50,776 bases of DNA from Streptomyces sp. NRRL B-1347 (GCF_000720325.1 NZ_JOJM01000060.1:1-50776); one strand, 5' to 3'. Counted from the stretch's first letter, positions 18,733-36,816 are shown. The notes: generated by a model from the letters alone, not told the origin. Translations and numbers: made by a program.

Positions 18733-19064
18733 CAGTCCCGCTCACACAGATCTCCCGAAGGATTTCCCTGCTAGGGGCTGCGGCCCTGAATGACCGCGGG
18801 TCCGGGGGAAGAAACCCACCGGGCGCCTGGCAGAGCCACCGCGCTGCACTTCCCGAAAGATTCCCGTACGTCCGCCACAGCGCTGCCTTACGGCAGATGG
18901 GGCGACGAGTACTGTGGGACTCGCTTTCAGTCCTCCCGGCGGGAGGCGCGCAGCATCGGCACTCAGCCGAGCAACCTGAACAGTGTGCCACACCAGGGAC
19001 GACGAAGGCCAATCGAGCCGATTGTCAAGCGGCACGGCCGTGCCCGACTCCCCCGGACACGACA

Positions 19065-19101
19065 AGAGGCCCCACCCGCCGTAACGGCGCGTGGGGCCTC
19101 T
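19065..19101 (-). terminator. Terminator hairpin after tuf
   Basis: An 11-bp perfect stem (AGAGGCCCCAC / GTGGGGCCTCT) with a partly paired 15-nt loop, 55 bp downstream of the tuf stop. It separates tuf from the S10 operon. Confidence 0.8.
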
Positions 19102-19155
19102 CGCTGCGCTCAGTTCAGAGCGACCGGGTCTCCCCGATCAGCAAGCAAGGAGTAC

Positions 19156-20349
<1,194 letters not shown>

Positions 20350-20498
20350 TGGGGTCCTCCTGTGGAGTGGTTCTGTACGCCTTACTTCATCGGCGCCAGG
20401 TGATCTTTGCTGGGGTGCCGACCGCCGGGGCATTCCTCACGGGTCGCGGGGTTTGCCCCGGCCGACGGTGTCAAGCCTAAAGCGTGTGCTCGGGTGAG

Positions 20499-22625
20499 CT
20501 ACTCGCCCTTGGCCTTCGCGATGATCTCCTCGGCGACGTTCCGCGGAACCTCGGCGTAGGAGTCGAACTGCATCGAGTAGCTTGCGCGACCCGACGTCTT
20601 GCTGCGGAGGTCGCCGACGTAGCCGAACATCTCCGAGAGGGGCACGAGGCCCTTCACGACGCGAGCGCCGCTGCGCTCCTCCATGGCCTGGATCTGGCCA
20701 CGGCGGGAGTTGATGTCGCCGATGACGTCACCCATGTAGTCCTCGGGCGTGGTGACCTCGACGGCCATCATCGGCTCGAGCAGCACGGGCTTGGCCTGCC
20801 GCGCGGCCTCCTTGAAGGCCTGCGAACCGGCGATCTTGAAGGCGAGCTCGGAGGAGTCGACCTCGTGGTAGGCACCGTCGAGAAGCGTGACGCGGACGCC
20901 CGTCATCTCGTAGCCCGCCAGGATGCCGAACTGCATGGCCTCCTGCGCACCCGCGTCCACCGACGGGATGTACTCCCGCGGGATGCGGCCACCGGTGACC
21001 TTGTTCACGAACTCGTACGAGGCATCGCCGTCGACGATGGGCTCGATCGCGATCTGCACCTTGGCGAACTGACCGGTACCACCGGTCTGCTTCTTGTGGG
21101 TGTAGTCCACGCGCTCGACGGCCCGACGGATCGTCTCGCGGTACGCGACCTGCGGCTTGCCGACGTTCGCCTCGACGCGGAACTCGCGCTTCATGCGGTC
21201 GACGAGCACCTCGAGGTGAAGCTCGCCCATACCACCGATGATGGTCTGGCCGGTCTCCTCGTCCGAGTGGACCTGGAAGGAGGGGTCCTCCTCCGAGAGG
21301 CGCTGGATGGCGACACCCAGCTTCTCCTGGTCGCCCTTGGACTTCGGCTCGATGGCGACCTGGATGACCGGCGCCGGGAAGTCCATGGACTCCAGGATGA
21401 CCGGGGCCTTGTCGTCACAGAGCGTCTCGCCCGTGGTGGTCTGCTTCAGACCCATGACGGCGACGATGTCACCGGCGCCCACCGACTCGATCTCCTCACG
21501 CTTGTTCGCGTGCATGCGGTAGATCTTGCCGATGCGCTCCTTCTTGCCCTTGACGGAGTTCAGCACGGCGGTGCCGGAGTCCAGGCGACCGGAGTAGATC
21601 CGGACGAAGGTGAGCTTGCCGAGGTGCGGGTCGCTCGCGATCTTGAACGCGAGGGCCGCGAGCGGCTCGTCGTCGGACGGCTTGCGCTTGACGATCTCCT
21701 CCGGGTCCTTGGTGCCGTGGCCCTCGATGGCCTCGACGTCCAGGGGGGAGGGGAGGTAGCGCACGACCGCGTCGAGCAGGGGCTGAACGCCCTTGTTCTT
21801 GAACGCGGTGCCGCAGAACACGGGGGTGACGGTGGTGTCGCCGCCCTTGCCGGAGGCGATGGTGATGCGACGGATCGCCGCGTACAGCTGCTCCTCGGTG
21901 GGCTCCTGGCCCTCGAGGTACAGCTCCATCATCTGCTCGTCGTTCTCGGCGACGGCCTCGAGCAGCTTGCCGCGCCACTCGTCGGCGGCCTCGGTGTGCG
22001 TGGCCGGGATGTCGACGATGTCGTAGGCCTCGCCCATCTTGGTCTCGGCGGACCAGACGAAGGCCTTCATGGTGACGAGGTCGACGACACCCTTGAAGTC
22101 AGCCTCCGCACCGATGGGCAGCTGCATGACGATCGGGGTCGCACCGAGGCGGTCGACGATCATGTCGACGCAGCGGTGGAACTCGGCACCCGTACGGTCG
22201 AGCTTGTTGACGAAGCAGATACGCGGGACGCCGTAGCGGTCCGCCTGACGCCACACGGTCTCGGACTGGGGCTCAACACCGGCGACGCCGTCGAACACCG
22301 TCACGGCACCGTCGAGCACGCGCAGCGAGCGCTCCACCTCGACGGTGAAGTCGACGTGGCCCGGGGTGTCGATGATGTTGATCGTGTGATCGACGTCGTT
22401 CAGCGGCCAGTGACAGGTGGTGGCAGCAGAGGTGATCGTGATGCCACGCTCCTGCTCCTGCTCCATCCAGTCCATCGTGGCGGCACCGTCGTGGACCTCA
22501 CCGATCTTGTACGAGACACCGGTGTAGAACAGGATCCGCTCGGTGGTCGTCGTCTTGCCCGCGTCGATGTGAGCCATGATGCCGATGTTGCGCACCTTGG
22601 CCAGGTCAAGTGAAGTGGTAGCCAT
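20499..22625 (-). CDS. fusA: Elongation factor G
   Basis: 708 residues, the canonical five-domain EF-G. The GTPase domain has [39 protein letters not shown] and [10 protein letters not shown]; domain IV near the C-terminus reaches into the A site during translocation. It also splits post-termination ribosomes with RRF. It lies 39 bp after rpsG in the str cluster. Confidence 0.98.
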   Translation of the reverse strand: MATTSLDLAKVRNIGIMAHIDAGKTTTTERILFYTGVSYKIGEVHDGAATMDWMEQEQERGITITSAATTCHWPLNDVDHTINIIDTPGHVDFTVEVERSLRVLDGAVTVFDGVAGVEPQSETVWRQADRYGVPRICFVNKLDRTGAEFHRCVDMIVDRLGATPIVMQLPIGAEADFKGVVDLVTMKAFVWSAETKMGEAYDIVDIPATHTEAADEWRGKLLEAVAENDEQMMELYLEGQEPTEEQLYAAIRRITIASGKGGDTTVTPVFCGTAFKNKGVQPLLDAVVRYLPSPLDVEAIEGHGTKDPEEIVKRKPSDDEPLAALAFKIASDPHLGKLTFVRIYSGRLDSGTAVLNSVKGKKERIGKIYRMHANKREEIESVGAGDIVAVMGLKQTTTGETLCDDKAPVILESMDFPAPVIQVAIEPKSKGDQEKLGVAIQRLSEEDPSFQVHSDEETGQTIIGGMGELHLEVLVDRMKREFRVEANVGKPQVAYRETIRRAVERVDYTHKKQTGGTGQFAKVQIAIEPIVDGDASYEFVNKVTGGRIPREYIPSVDAGAQEAMQFGILAGYEMTGVRVTLLDGAYHEVDSSELAFKIAGSQAFKEAARQAKPVLLEPMMAVEVTTPEDYMGDVIGDINSRRGQIQAMEERSGARVVKGLVPLSEMFGYVGDLRSKTSGRASYSMQFDSYAEVPRNVAEEIIAKAKGE

Positions 22626-22664
22626 ATCGGCTCAGTCTTCTCTCGGTCTCGATGGGGGTAGCGA

Positions 22665-23135
22665 CTACCAGCGGTAGTGCGCGAAGGCCTTGTTGGACTC
22701 GGCCATCTTGTGGGTGTCCTCGCGCTTCTTCACAGCGGCACCGAGGCCGTTGGAGGCGTCGAGGAGCTCGTTGAGCAGGCGCTCGGTCATGGTCTTCTCG
22801 CGACGGGCGCGGGAGTAGCCCACCAGCCAGCGCAGGGCCAGCGTGTTGGCGCGACCGGGCTTGACCTCGATCGGCACCTGGTAGGTCGCACCACCGACGC
22901 GGCGGGACTTGACCTCGAGGGTCGGCTTGATGTTCTCCAGCGCGCGCTTCAGCGTGATGACCGGGTCGTTGCCGGTCTTCTCACGCAGACCCTCCATGGC
23001 GCCGTACACAATGCGCTCGGCGGTGGAGCGCTTGCCGTTCAGCAGCACCTTGTTGATGAGGGAGGTCACCAGAGGAGAGCCGTAGACCGGGTCGATGATG
23101 ACCGGGCGCTTCGGGGCGGGGCCCTTACGAGGCAT
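22665..23135 (-). CDS. rpsG: 30S ribosomal protein S7
   Basis: 156 residues, [20 protein letters not shown] to [10 protein letters not shown]7 nucleates the 30S head and contacts the E-site tRNA; in E. coli it also represses the str operon. It lies 2 bp after rpsL. Confidence 0.98.
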   Translation of the reverse strand: MPRKGPAPKRPVIIDPVYGSPLVTSLINKVLLNGKRSTAERIVYGAMEGLREKTGNDPVITLKRALENIKPTLEVKSRRVGGATYQVPIEVKPGRANTLALRWLVGYSRARREKTMTERLLNELLDASNGLGAAVKKREDTHKMAESNKAFAHYRW

Positions 23136-23137
23136 TC

Positions 23138-23509
23138 TTACTTCTCCTTCTTGGCGCCGTAGCGGCTGCGGGCCTGCTTGCGGTTCTTGACACCCTGGGT
23201 GTCAAGCGAACCGCGGATGATCTTGTAGCGAACACCCGGCAGGTCCTTCACACGGCCACCACGCACGAGCACGATGGAGTGCTCCTGCAGGTTGTGTCCC
23301 TCACCCGGAATGTAGGCCGTGACCTCGATGCCGGAGGTCAGACGCACACGCGCGACCTTACGGAGGGCCGAGTTCGGCTTCTTCGGGGTGGTCGTGAACA
23401 CACGCGTGCAGACGCCGCGGCGCTGGGGCGAACCCTCGAGTGCGGGCGTCTTGTTCTTCTCGACCTTGTCCTGCCGGCCCTTCCGGACCAGCTGCTGGAT
23501 CGTAGGCAC
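23138..23509 (-). CDS. rpsL: 30S ribosomal protein S12
   Basis: 123 residues from a GTG ([20 protein letters not shown]) with GGAGAAGTA just before it. The frame is open further upstream but not conserved. S12 controls decoding accuracy. Residues that give streptomycin resistance when changed are wild type here: K43 in TTPKKPNSA, and K88 and P91 in RVKDLPGV. It leads the str cluster. Confidence 0.97.
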   Translation of the reverse strand: MPTIQQLVRKGRQDKVEKNKTPALEGSPQRRGVCTRVFTTTPKKPNSALRKVARVRLTSGIEVTAYIPGEGHNLQEHSIVLVRGGRVKDLPGVRYKIIRGSLDTQGVKNRKQARSRYGAKKEK

Positions 23510-23559
23510 TACTTCTCCGGTTTCTGTGTGCCGAGTAGTAAAGCTAACCTGGAACGTTT

Positions 23560-23584
23560 CCGACCCACGCGGTCGGGTGTGTCG
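23560..23584 (-). promoter_or_regulatory. 25-bp element shared with rpsJ leader, rpsL copy
   Basis: Second copy of the element at 18708-18732 (one mismatch), 51 bp upstream of the rpsL GTG. If the promoter at 23702-23730 is real, this copy is transcribed and can form the CCGACC / GGTCGG hairpin in the leader RNA. Confidence 0.6.
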
Positions 23585-23701
23585 AATGCTGCAGACCCCC
23601 GCCAAAGGCGAGAAGGGCGCAGATTGCGGTGGCCGAATCGGACTCACGATGCGGTTGAAGACACGCGCGCGAGCCCAGGCACACCCCAGGCACAAGGTCT
23701 G

Positions 23702-23730
23702 AGCGTACCTACCTCATTGGCTGCGGTCAA
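23702..23730 (-). promoter_or_regulatory. Candidate HrdB-type promoter of rpsL
   Basis: On the minus strand TTGACC and TACGCT are separated by 17 bp, close to the housekeeping-sigma consensus TTGAC-17/18-TAnnnT. The predicted transcript start near 23695 leaves a leader of about 185 nt before rpsL. Confidence 0.5.
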
Positions 23731-23823
23731 AACAAATACCCCGCACCCCGGACACGCCGGGCGCCGCGGGCGGCGTGAGCTGCTGATCGGCCTTCGGCCT
23801 CGTCCTCAAGCGCCGGACGGGCC

Positions 23824-24330
23824 CTATCCCCCGGCCGCCGCGGTGACCAGCAGCAGGAGCAGTACCCAGCCCACGATGGCCAGCCAGCCGAGGGCCAGGC
23901 CCGCCACCGCCTGGCCGTCGCCGCTCTCGTGGGTGCGGCGGATCTCGGCGCGGGCCACGTGGCCGAGCACCACCGCGGGCACGGCCGTGGCGCCCAATGT
24001 GAAAAATGTCGCGATTCCACAGACCATGGCCGCGGTGGCCTTGCCGTTCGTCGGCGGCGCGGCCATGAAGGTGGGCACCGCGCGCGAGGCCTGCGGGAAG
24101 CCCGACGGGCCCTGCGGCAGATCGGCGACGAGAAGGGCGAGCTCTCCCACCGTACGGGCCTGGTAGGCCCGCTCCACGCGGCGCTCGTACTCCTCCTGCT
24201 GGAGGCGGCCCTCAGCGAAGCCCGCGCGCAGCACATCGACCGCGCGCTCCCGGTCGGAGTGGCCCGCCAGCATCGACGGCTGCCCCTGCTGTCCCGGCCA
24301 CGGCGCCGGCTGCCACGACGGATTCGTCAC
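23824..24330 (-). CDS. DUF1707 / DUF4190 membrane protein
   Basis: 168 residues from a GTG (VTNPSWQPAPWPGQQGQPSM); the frame is open for 22 more codons, and GGGGGAG lies about 11 bp upstream of the chosen start. Residues about 24-75 (SDRERAVDVLRAGFAEGRLQ through VGELALLVADLP) are a DUF1707 domain, a SHOCT-like helical module. The C-terminal part has two transmembrane helices of DUF4190 type (ATAAMVCGIATFFTLGATAV and LALGWLAIVGWVLLLLLVTA). Function unknown. It lies between rpoC and rpsL but is cut off from rpoC by a strong terminator. Confidence 0.8.
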   Translation of the reverse strand: MTNPSWQPAPWPGQQGQPSMLAGHSDRERAVDVLRAGFAEGRLQQEEYERRVERAYQARTVGELALLVADLPQGPSGFPQASRAVPTFMAAPPTNGKATAAMVCGIATFFTLGATAVPAVVLGHVARAEIRRTHESGDGQAVAGLALGWLAIVGWVLLLLLVTAAAGG

Positions 24331-24381
24331 GAGACGCACACTCCCCCACACGACGTGTGCCCTCCATGATGCGCCAAAGCA

Positions 24382-24425
24382 CCGCAGGGCGGCCACCCGA
24401 CTCTCATCGGGTGACCGCCCTGCGG
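24382..24425 (-). terminator. Terminator hairpin after rpoC
   Basis: A long inverted repeat (CCGCAGGGCGGCCACCCGA against TCGGGTGACCGCCCTGCGG, one G-to-A mismatch) with a 6-nt loop, 21 bp beyond the rpoC stop. It ends the rplJ-rplL-rpoB-rpoC unit. Confidence 0.85.
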
Positions 24426-24446
24426 TGTGACGCGCTACTGAGGCGA

Positions 24447-28346
<3,900 letters not shown>

Positions 28347-28392
28347 TATGCGTCAATCCCTCTCAGGGTCGTGTCTCAATCAATGGTCTGTG

Positions 28393-28439
28393 GGGGTCCG
28401 GGGGCCCGCCACCCCGGAGTCCGGGGCGGCGGGGGACCC
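28393..28439 (-). other. Hairpin between rpoB and rpoC
   Basis: A long imperfect inverted repeat (GGGTCC...CCGCC...CCCCGG against CCGGGG...GGCGG...GGACCC) fills half of the 94-bp rpoB-rpoC gap. It may set the ratio or stability of the two messages, as rpoC must still be expressed. Confidence 0.5.
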
Positions 28440-28440
28440 G

Positions 28441-31926
<3,486 letters not shown>

Positions 31927-32266
31927 GAGGGGGTCCTTCCGAGGGCTCGGACTCACTACGCGCGTACCGGTCCCAGCCTTGGCACGGGGGAGAGACGGTC
32001 TTGAAGTGGCTAAAAGGCCAGGTCAGGACGGTTACAACCCACGATGCTCAGGGATGGGCATGCCCCTGGTGACGGGCAGGAGGCAGCTAACAGGCAGCGC
32101 AAAGGGTCAGTGTAGCCACCTGGCCCACTGATGTCCAGTGCGGGTTTCTGAAGACCCTTTGTGTTCTCAACACCTGCGGCAAGCCACGTCCTCAACGCAC
32201 ATCGATACTGCCCTCTTCGCCGCCGATCCATGCCTCGGATGCGGATCGTTGTGACGACGCGTCCTG

Positions 32267-32295
32267 AGAATTGCGCGCTGCGTGCGGTTCGTCAA
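32267..32295 (-). promoter_or_regulatory. Candidate promoter of rpoBC
   Basis: Minus-strand TTGACG and AATTCT separated by 17 bp, about 340 bp upstream of the rpoB TTG. The -10 is imperfect (A at its first position). It would provide rpoBC expression independent of rplJL. Confidence 0.4.
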
Positions 32296-32412
32296 GGCCC
32301 CCCAGCCCTGACAGGCTCCGATTCGGGAACCTTCGGGGGTCGTCCGGAGGCACAACGAAGATCACCATACTCGCCGGTGCCGACAGTGCAAGGCAGCCGT
32401 CACGGGAATGCC

Positions 32413-32446
32413 GAAGGGCGACCACCCAACTGGGTGATCGCCCTTC
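32413..32446 (-). terminator. Terminator/attenuator hairpin between rplL and rpoB
   Basis: An almost perfect inverted repeat (GAAGGGCGACCACCC / GGGTGATCGCCCTTC, one mismatch) with a 4-nt loop, about 85 bp after the rplL stop. In other bacteria a partial terminator here lets ribosomal proteins outnumber polymerase; I infer the same role. Confidence 0.75.
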
Positions 32447-32531
32447 AGTGTCTGCGCGTTACAGCGCGGGAGCCGTGTGGTCCCTCACAGGACCACGAGG
32501 CTCGAGGAGTCGCGTACGACCCCGTGAGGTG

Positions 32532-32921
32532 TTACTTGACCTCGACGGAGGCGCCGGCGCCCTTGAGGGCCTCGGCGGCCTTCTCCGCAGCGTCCTTGGC
32601 GACCTTCTCGAGGACCGGCTTCGGGGTGCCGTCGACGAGGTCCTTGGCCTCCTTCAGACCCAGGGAGGTCAGCTCACGCACGACCTTGATGACCTGGATC
32701 TTCTTGTCGCCCGCACCGGTGAGGATGACGTCGAACTCGTCCTTCTCCTCCTCGGCGGCGGCAGCGGCGCCACCAGCGGCACCACCGGCGACGACGACCG
32801 GCGCGGCAGCGGCGGCGGTGACGTCGAACTTCTCCTCGAAGGCCTTCACGAACTCGGAGAGCTCGATGAGGGTCATGCCTTCGAACTGCTCGAGCAGCTC
32901 GTCCTGGGTGAGCTTCGCCAT
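32532..32921 (-). CDS. rplL: 50S ribosomal protein L7/L12
   Basis: 129 residues: an N-terminal dimerisation helix domain ([20 protein letters not shown]), an Ala/Gly hinge (about 37-58, [20 protein letters not shown]) and the C-terminal factor-binding domain ([20 protein letters not shown]). It forms the stalk with L10 that recruits translation factors. It lies 111 bp after rplJ. Confidence 0.98.
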   Translation of the reverse strand: MAKLTQDELLEQFEGMTLIELSEFVKAFEEKFDVTAAAAAPVVVAGGAAGGAAAAAEEEKDEFDVILTGAGDKKIQVIKVVRELTSLGLKEAKDLVDGTPKPVLEKVAKDAAEKAAEALKGAGASVEVK

Positions 32922-33032
32922 GATGGCGGTCCTTCCACTAATTCGGCAGGTGCCGGATGTACTGGTGTGGCGGGCGTACGTCTGGCCCGCTGTGACCGTC
33001 GCCGTCAGGCAGCGGTCAATGTGCGAGCCGAG

Positions 33033-33560
33033 TTACTCGGCACCGCCCTGCTCGTCCTGCTTGGCACGGAGCGCGTCCACGGTGCGGACGAGCTTCGACG
33101 GCAGCGCCTGGAAGACAGAGGCAGCCTGAGACTGCTTGCCCTTGAAGGCACCGGCCAGCTTGGAGAGCAGAACCTCGCGGGACTCGAGGTCCGCAAGCTT
33201 CTTGATGTCGTCGGCGGACAGCGCCTTGCCGTCCAGAACGCCACCCTTGATGACAAGGGCGGGGTTCTCCTTGGCGAAGTCACGCAGACCCTTCGCCGCC
33301 TCGACCGGGTCACCGGTCACGAAGGCGACAGCCGTCGAGCCCTTGAGGTGCTCGTCCAGCTGAATCCCGGCCTCGTTGGCCGCGATCTTGGTCAGCGTGT
33401 TCTTCACCACACGGTACTGAGCGTTGTCGCCGAGAGAACGGCGGAGCTGCTTGAGCTGCGCCACGCTCAGTCCGGTGTAAGAAGTCACAACAGCAGCGTT
33501 GGAGTCGCGCAGCTTCTGCGTGATCTCCTCGACGGCTGCGACCTTGTCGGACGTCGCCAT
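33033..33560 (-). CDS. rplJ: 50S ribosomal protein L10
   Basis: 175 residues. The rRNA-binding N-terminal domain ([32 protein letters not shown]) and the C-terminal L12-binding helix region are present. L10 with L12 autoregulates this operon in E. coli by binding the leader. A good ribosome site (GGAAGGAGG) lies about 10 bp before the ATG. Confidence 0.97.
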   Translation of the reverse strand: MATSDKVAAVEEITQKLRDSNAAVVTSYTGLSVAQLKQLRRSLGDNAQYRVVKNTLTKIAANEAGIQLDEHLKGSTAVAFVTGDPVEAAKGLRDFAKENPALVIKGGVLDGKALSADDIKKLADLESREVLLSKLAGAFKGKQSQAASVFQALPSKLVRTVDALRAKQDEQGGAE

Positions 33561-33871
33561 GAGCCTCGGCCTCCTTCCGGGGTGATGATCCTCGACTGAC
33601 CCTTCTCGATCAGCCGTGTCGCCGGACCGCCTGAATCAGGCACAAGGAAGGGGCTCTGCACAAAACGAAACGCCCCGGCGCAGGCGCACGGGGCGTGAGC
33701 TCGACCGGACACGAACGTGTCCAGGAGCACTTCCTCGGTCACCTGCGCGGGTCGTCCGCAGTTCAGCGGATCCTTCGGCCGCCGCACACTCTTACGAGCA
33801 CACGACAACGACCAGCGGTCTTTGGCTTCTCCGGAAGGCTACGCGAACCGGGCCGCGTCAAGCAAATCGGG
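33561..33871 (-). other. Lipoprotein-rplJ intergenic region (L10 leader)
   Basis: 311 bp without a gene. It contains a terminator-like hairpin with a T-rich tail (33671-33695) and, 11 bp further upstream in the minus direction, the palindrome GGACACGAACGTGTCC (33707-33722). The rplJ promoter should lie here; I could not place it with confidence. Confidence 0.55.
33660..33695 (-). terminator. Hairpin with T-rich tail upstream of rplJ
   Basis: On the minus strand, stem ACGCCCCG / CGGGGCGT with an 11-nt loop is followed by TTCGTTTTGTG. A T-tail is rare for Streptomyces terminators. It could end the lipoprotein transcript or act as an attenuator in the L10 leader, 110 bp before the rplJ ATG. Confidence 0.55.
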
Positions 33872-34735
33872 TCAGCGCTTGGCGCCCGTGTCCTTCATCA
33901 TCTCGGCGAGATCCATGACCTGGCCCTTCGGCGGCGCCGTGACCCGCACCGGCTTGTTCACGTCGAAGAACGTGATCGTCATGTCGAACTTGCCCTTGTC
34001 ACCCTTGCCCTGGGTGCGGAACTGCTTCGTGCGGTCGTCGCCGTCGATCCACATGTCCATCGAGAGCTTCTCGATGCCCATGTCCGCGAACTTCTCGATG
34101 TTCTTCGTGCGGCTCTTGCGCTTCTCCGGGTCCTCGTCCTTCAGGTCCGCGCGCAGTTCGTCCAGGGTGACCGTGCCCGCGTAGTGGGTGGTCTCGACGC
34201 CGTCGACGGTCTCCTCGCCGACCTTCTTCACGTCCTTGGAGCCGGTCAGGAAGGCGGCCTCCTCGGCCGGGTTCTTCTCGGCCTGGCTGGACATGGAGGA
34301 TCCCCCGGGCTCGCCCGCGCCCTGCTTCTCCATAGCCTTGGCGTCGAACTTCATCCAGCTCTTGCCGTCCGTCTCGGCGGTGGGCTTGCCGCTGCCGAGG
34401 TACAGACCGCCGTCGACGAGCCGGATCTCGGCCTTCTGGCCCGGCTGGTCGAGCGAGGTCATCTTCATCCGCATGGCGAGCGGCTTCGCCGTCATCGACG
34501 CCTCGGCCCGCACGCGGCCGTCCCCGGGCACCTGGCCCTTCATGCGGAAGCTGAAGGACTTGAGCCGCTCGCCGTTCTTCGCGGCCTTCTTCACGGCCGC
34601 GGCCGGCGAGAGGTCACCCCCCGCGCTGTCCGACTTCTTGTCCGTGCCGCAGCCCACCGCACCACCGGCGAGCAGCAGGGCCGCCACGGCGGCGCTCGCC
34701 GCTCTCTTACGACCCTTACGTACGGAAATGATCAT
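33872..34735 (-). CDS. Putative lipoprotein, LolA/LppX-like fold
   Basis: 287 residues. The N-terminus [20 protein letters not shown] is a basic signal peptide ending in GGAVGC, a plausible lipobox with Cys29. The mature part alternates beta-strand-like segments ([53 protein letters not shown]) typical of the LolA-like beta half-barrel seen in mycobacterial LppX/LprG and many Streptomyces lipoproteins. It would be anchored outside the membrane and may bind lipid; the ligand is unknown. It is a paralogue of the next gene. The pair lies between rplA and rplJ. Confidence 0.75.
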   Translation of the reverse strand: MIISVRKGRKRAASAAVAALLLAGGAVGCGTDKKSDSAGGDLSPAAAVKKAAKNGERLKSFSFRMKGQVPGDGRVRAEASMTAKPLAMRMKMTSLDQPGQKAEIRLVDGGLYLGSGKPTAETDGKSWMKFDAKAMEKQGAGEPGGSSMSSQAEKNPAEEAAFLTGSKDVKKVGEETVDGVETTHYAGTVTLDELRADLKDEDPEKRKSRTKNIEKFADMGIEKLSMDMWIDGDDRTKQFRTQGKGDKGKFDMTITFFDVNKPVRVTAPPKGQVMDLAEMMKDTGAKR

Positions 34736-34860
34736 TACCCCACCCCTAGGAACATTTGATCCACATATTGCGGTGGGCTGAGGTTACCTGACGGACACGC
34801 GGGGGGTCTCCGGGATATCTCCCGAGGTCAGACCGAGATCGGGCCGCTACAGGACCGAGA

Positions 34861-35763
34861 TCAGGTGGCGGGCTGGCGGTTCATCAGGTCCTTGAAGTCG
34901 GCGGTGTCGGACGCGGGCGGCTCCTCGGCGGAGACCTCGGTGCCGTAGTCGCTGTAGTACGCCGTCGCGGACAGCTCGCCGGTCTTCATCTGGCCCTTCT
35001 CGACCTTCTTGACCAGCAGGTTCTCGTCGTTGACCCAGATGTCGACGGTCTCGGTGGTGATGCCCGCCTGCTCCAGCTGCCGCTTCATGTCGGTGAGTTG
35101 GGACTTGCTGAGCCCGGAGGTCTTCTCCGCGAGCGCGGCGACGTCGACGGTGCCCGAGTAGTGCGTGGTGTTCACGCCGCGGACCGTCTCCTCGCCGACC
35201 TTCTTCACGTCACCGGAGGCGAGCAGCATCTTCACCGACTGGTGCGGCGTGCTGTTCTGCATCGCGTCCTTCATGTACGCGCCCGAGCCGCCGCCGATCC
35301 GTTCCAGGTCTCCGTACGCGTACTTCACCCAGTGCTTGCCGCCGGCCTGCGCGGCGAACTGGTCGCCCATCTTGGCGTAGTACGCGTCGGGCAGGTAGCG
35401 GGCCTCCATGGAGGTGCTGCCCGTCTGGCGCATCGTCTCCGCCAGCTGGCCGCCGGTGTAGGTGATCGTCATGGTGCCGGTGAGGCCGTCCTCCCAGCCG
35501 AGGGCGCCGCTGGCCTTCATGGACATCACGGAGCCCATGGTGGTCTCGGACTCCACCTTGGCCGAGTCCGCCTTGTCGGTGGACTTCTCGATGGTGCGCA
35601 GGGCGGCTATGGGGCTGACGCTGAGGCCGCCGCCCCCGCCCTTGCCCGAGGAGCCCTTGGAGTCGTCGTCCGAGCCGCCCGACGAGCCACAGGCGGTGAT
35701 GCCGGTCAGCGCCGTCGCGGCCGCGATCGCCAGCGCCACGCGGCGCGCTGTCGTGCCGTTCAT
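34861..35763 (-). CDS. Putative lipoprotein, paralogue of the gene at 33872-34735
   Basis: 300 residues from the ATG giving MNGTTARRVALAIAAATALT; the frame is open 40 codons further upstream but only this start yields a signal peptide, and GGTGGGAC precedes it. The lipobox is TGITAC (Cys25), followed by a Gly/Ser/Asp linker. The body shares segments with its neighbour, for example [20 protein letters not shown] here and [20 protein letters not shown] there, so the two arose by duplication. A LolA-like carrier or sensor is the best guess. Confidence 0.75.
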   Translation of the reverse strand: MNGTTARRVALAIAAATALTGITACGSSGGSDDDSKGSSGKGGGGGLSVSPIAALRTIEKSTDKADSAKVESETTMGSVMSMKASGALGWEDGLTGTMTITYTGGQLAETMRQTGSTSMEARYLPDAYYAKMGDQFAAQAGGKHWVKYAYGDLERIGGGSGAYMKDAMQNSTPHQSVKMLLASGDVKKVGEETVRGVNTTHYSGTVDVAALAEKTSGLSKSQLTDMKRQLEQAGITTETVDIWVNDENLLVKKVEKGQMKTGELSATAYYSDYGTEVSAEEPPASDTADFKDLMNRQPAT

Positions 35764-35907
35764 GTCGTCCCACCCCTTGCGTCCATGGAGAACCGGCACG
35801 CTAGCGCGGCCCGCCCCCCGGCGTCCTGCGTACGTAGCCGAAATCACGTACGGCGAAGTCACTTGCGGAGAAAGCTCGTTCACGTACGGGGCGAGCCCGC
35901 TCCCCCG

Positions 35908-35935
35908 GCGTCTACCCGTGTAAGCGTCTACCCGT
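35908..35935 (-). repeat. Two direct 12-bp repeats upstream of the lipoprotein gene
   Basis: ACGGGTAGACGC (minus strand) occurs at 35908-35919 and again at 35924-35935, 16 bp apart, about 150 bp before the lipoprotein start and just after the rplA terminator. It could be a regulator-binding site. Confidence 0.4.
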
Positions 35936-35943
35936 ACAACGGG

Positions 35944-35980
35944 GACGGGTCCCGCACCACGAATGGTTGCGGGACCCGTC
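35944..35980 (-). terminator. Terminator hairpin after rplA
   Basis: A perfect 13-bp inverted repeat (GACGGGTCCCGCA / TGCGGGACCCGTC) with an 11-nt loop, 34 bp downstream of the rplA stop. It separates rplK-rplA from the lipoprotein genes. Confidence 0.8.
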
Positions 35981-36013
35981 GTTTACGCGCCGGACGCGCG
36001 GCTGCCGTCAGTT

Positions 36014-36736
36014 TCAGACGGCGGCCGGGTCCTCCTCGACGAGGAGGTTGCGGGTGCGGTTGGAGTCCAGCGGAATGCCGGGGCCCATCGTGGTGGTGAT
36101 GGCGGCCTTCTTGATGTACCGGCCCTTCGCGGCCGACGGCTTCAGACGGAGGACTTCCTCCAGGGCCGCGGCGTAGTTCTCCACCAGCTTGGTGTCGTCG
36201 AAGGACACCTTGCCGATGATGAAGTGCAGGTTCGAGTGCTTGTCGACGCGGAACTCGATCTTGCCGCCCTTGATGTCGTTGACAGCCTTCACGACATCGG
36301 GGGTCACGGTGCCGGTCTTCGGGTTCGGCATCAGACCACGCGGACCGAGCACGCGGCCGAGGCGGCCGACCTTGCCCATGAGGTCCGGGGTGGCGACGAC
36401 GGCGTCGAAGTCCAGACGGCCCTTGGAGACCTCGTCGATCAGCTCGTCGGCGCCGACGATGTCGGCCCCGGCGGCTTCCGCGGCCGCAGCACGGTCACCG
36501 GTCGCGAAGACCAGGACCCGGGCGGTCTTACCGGTGCCGTGCGGGAGGTTCACGGTGCCACGGACCATCTGGTCGGCCTTGCGCGGGTCGACACCCAGAC
36601 GGAAGGCGACCTCGACGGTGCCGTCGAACTTGGTCGCGGAGGTCTCCTTGGCGAGACGGACCGCCTCGAGCGGGGCGTACAGCTTGTCCCGGTCGATCTT
36701 GGCGTCCGCAGCGCGGAGAGTCTTGCTGCGCTTCAC
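36014..36736 (-). CDS. rplA: 50S ribosomal protein L1
   Basis: 240 residues from a GTG giving [20 protein letters not shown], with CAGGAGTACGAA directly before it; an ATG 20 codons upstream is not conserved. L1 forms the mobile stalk at the E site and in many bacteria represses rplK-rplA. The signature [18 protein letters not shown] is intact. It follows rplK by 80 bp. Confidence 0.97.
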   Translation of the reverse strand: MKRSKTLRAADAKIDRDKLYAPLEAVRLAKETSATKFDGTVEVAFRLGVDPRKADQMVRGTVNLPHGTGKTARVLVFATGDRAAAAEAAGADIVGADELIDEVSKGRLDFDAVVATPDLMGKVGRLGRVLGPRGLMPNPKTGTVTPDVVKAVNDIKGGKIEFRVDKHSNLHFIIGKVSFDDTKLVENYAAALEEVLRLKPSAAKGRYIKKAAITTTMGPGIPLDSNRTRNLLVEEDPAAV

Positions 36737-36816
36737 TTCGTACTCCTGAGGTTCAGGTTTGGAGTTCGTGGTCCGGGCCAGCGCTGGCCCTGCCACTCAG
36801 GTCAAACGGGGTGAGG

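Larger units (their letters stand above)
18644..19155 (-). other. tuf-rpsJ intergenic region (S10 promoter and leader)
   Basis: 512 bp without a gene. It holds the tuf terminator (19065-19101), a consensus-like minus-strand -35 hexamer TTGACA at 19023-19028 without a convincing -10 at normal spacing, and the 25-bp element at 18708-18732. The S10 promoter should be here but I cannot place it. Confidence 0.6.
23510..23823 (-). other. rpsL promoter and leader region
   Basis: 314 bp without a gene, holding the candidate rpsL promoter (23702-23730) and the 25-bp leader element (23560-23584). The part nearest the DUF1707 stop contains only weak inverted repeats. Confidence 0.6.
31927..32531 (-). 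other. rplL-rpoB intergenic region (rpoB leader)
   Basis: 605 bp with no convincing gene. In transcription order it holds the hairpin at 32413-32446, a candidate promoter at 32267-32295 and a leader of about 330 nt. Open frames across it lack Streptomyces codon bias and conserved features. Confidence 0.6.

Noticed and set aside
19000..19028. TTGACA on the minus strand upstream of rpsJ as the S10 promoter
   Set aside because: No acceptable -10 lies 16-19 bp downstream (TTCGTC, TCGTCG), so it is mentioned but not called as a promoter.
23138..23509. Possible streptomycin-resistance change in rpsL
   Set aside because: K43, K88 and P91 are all wild type.
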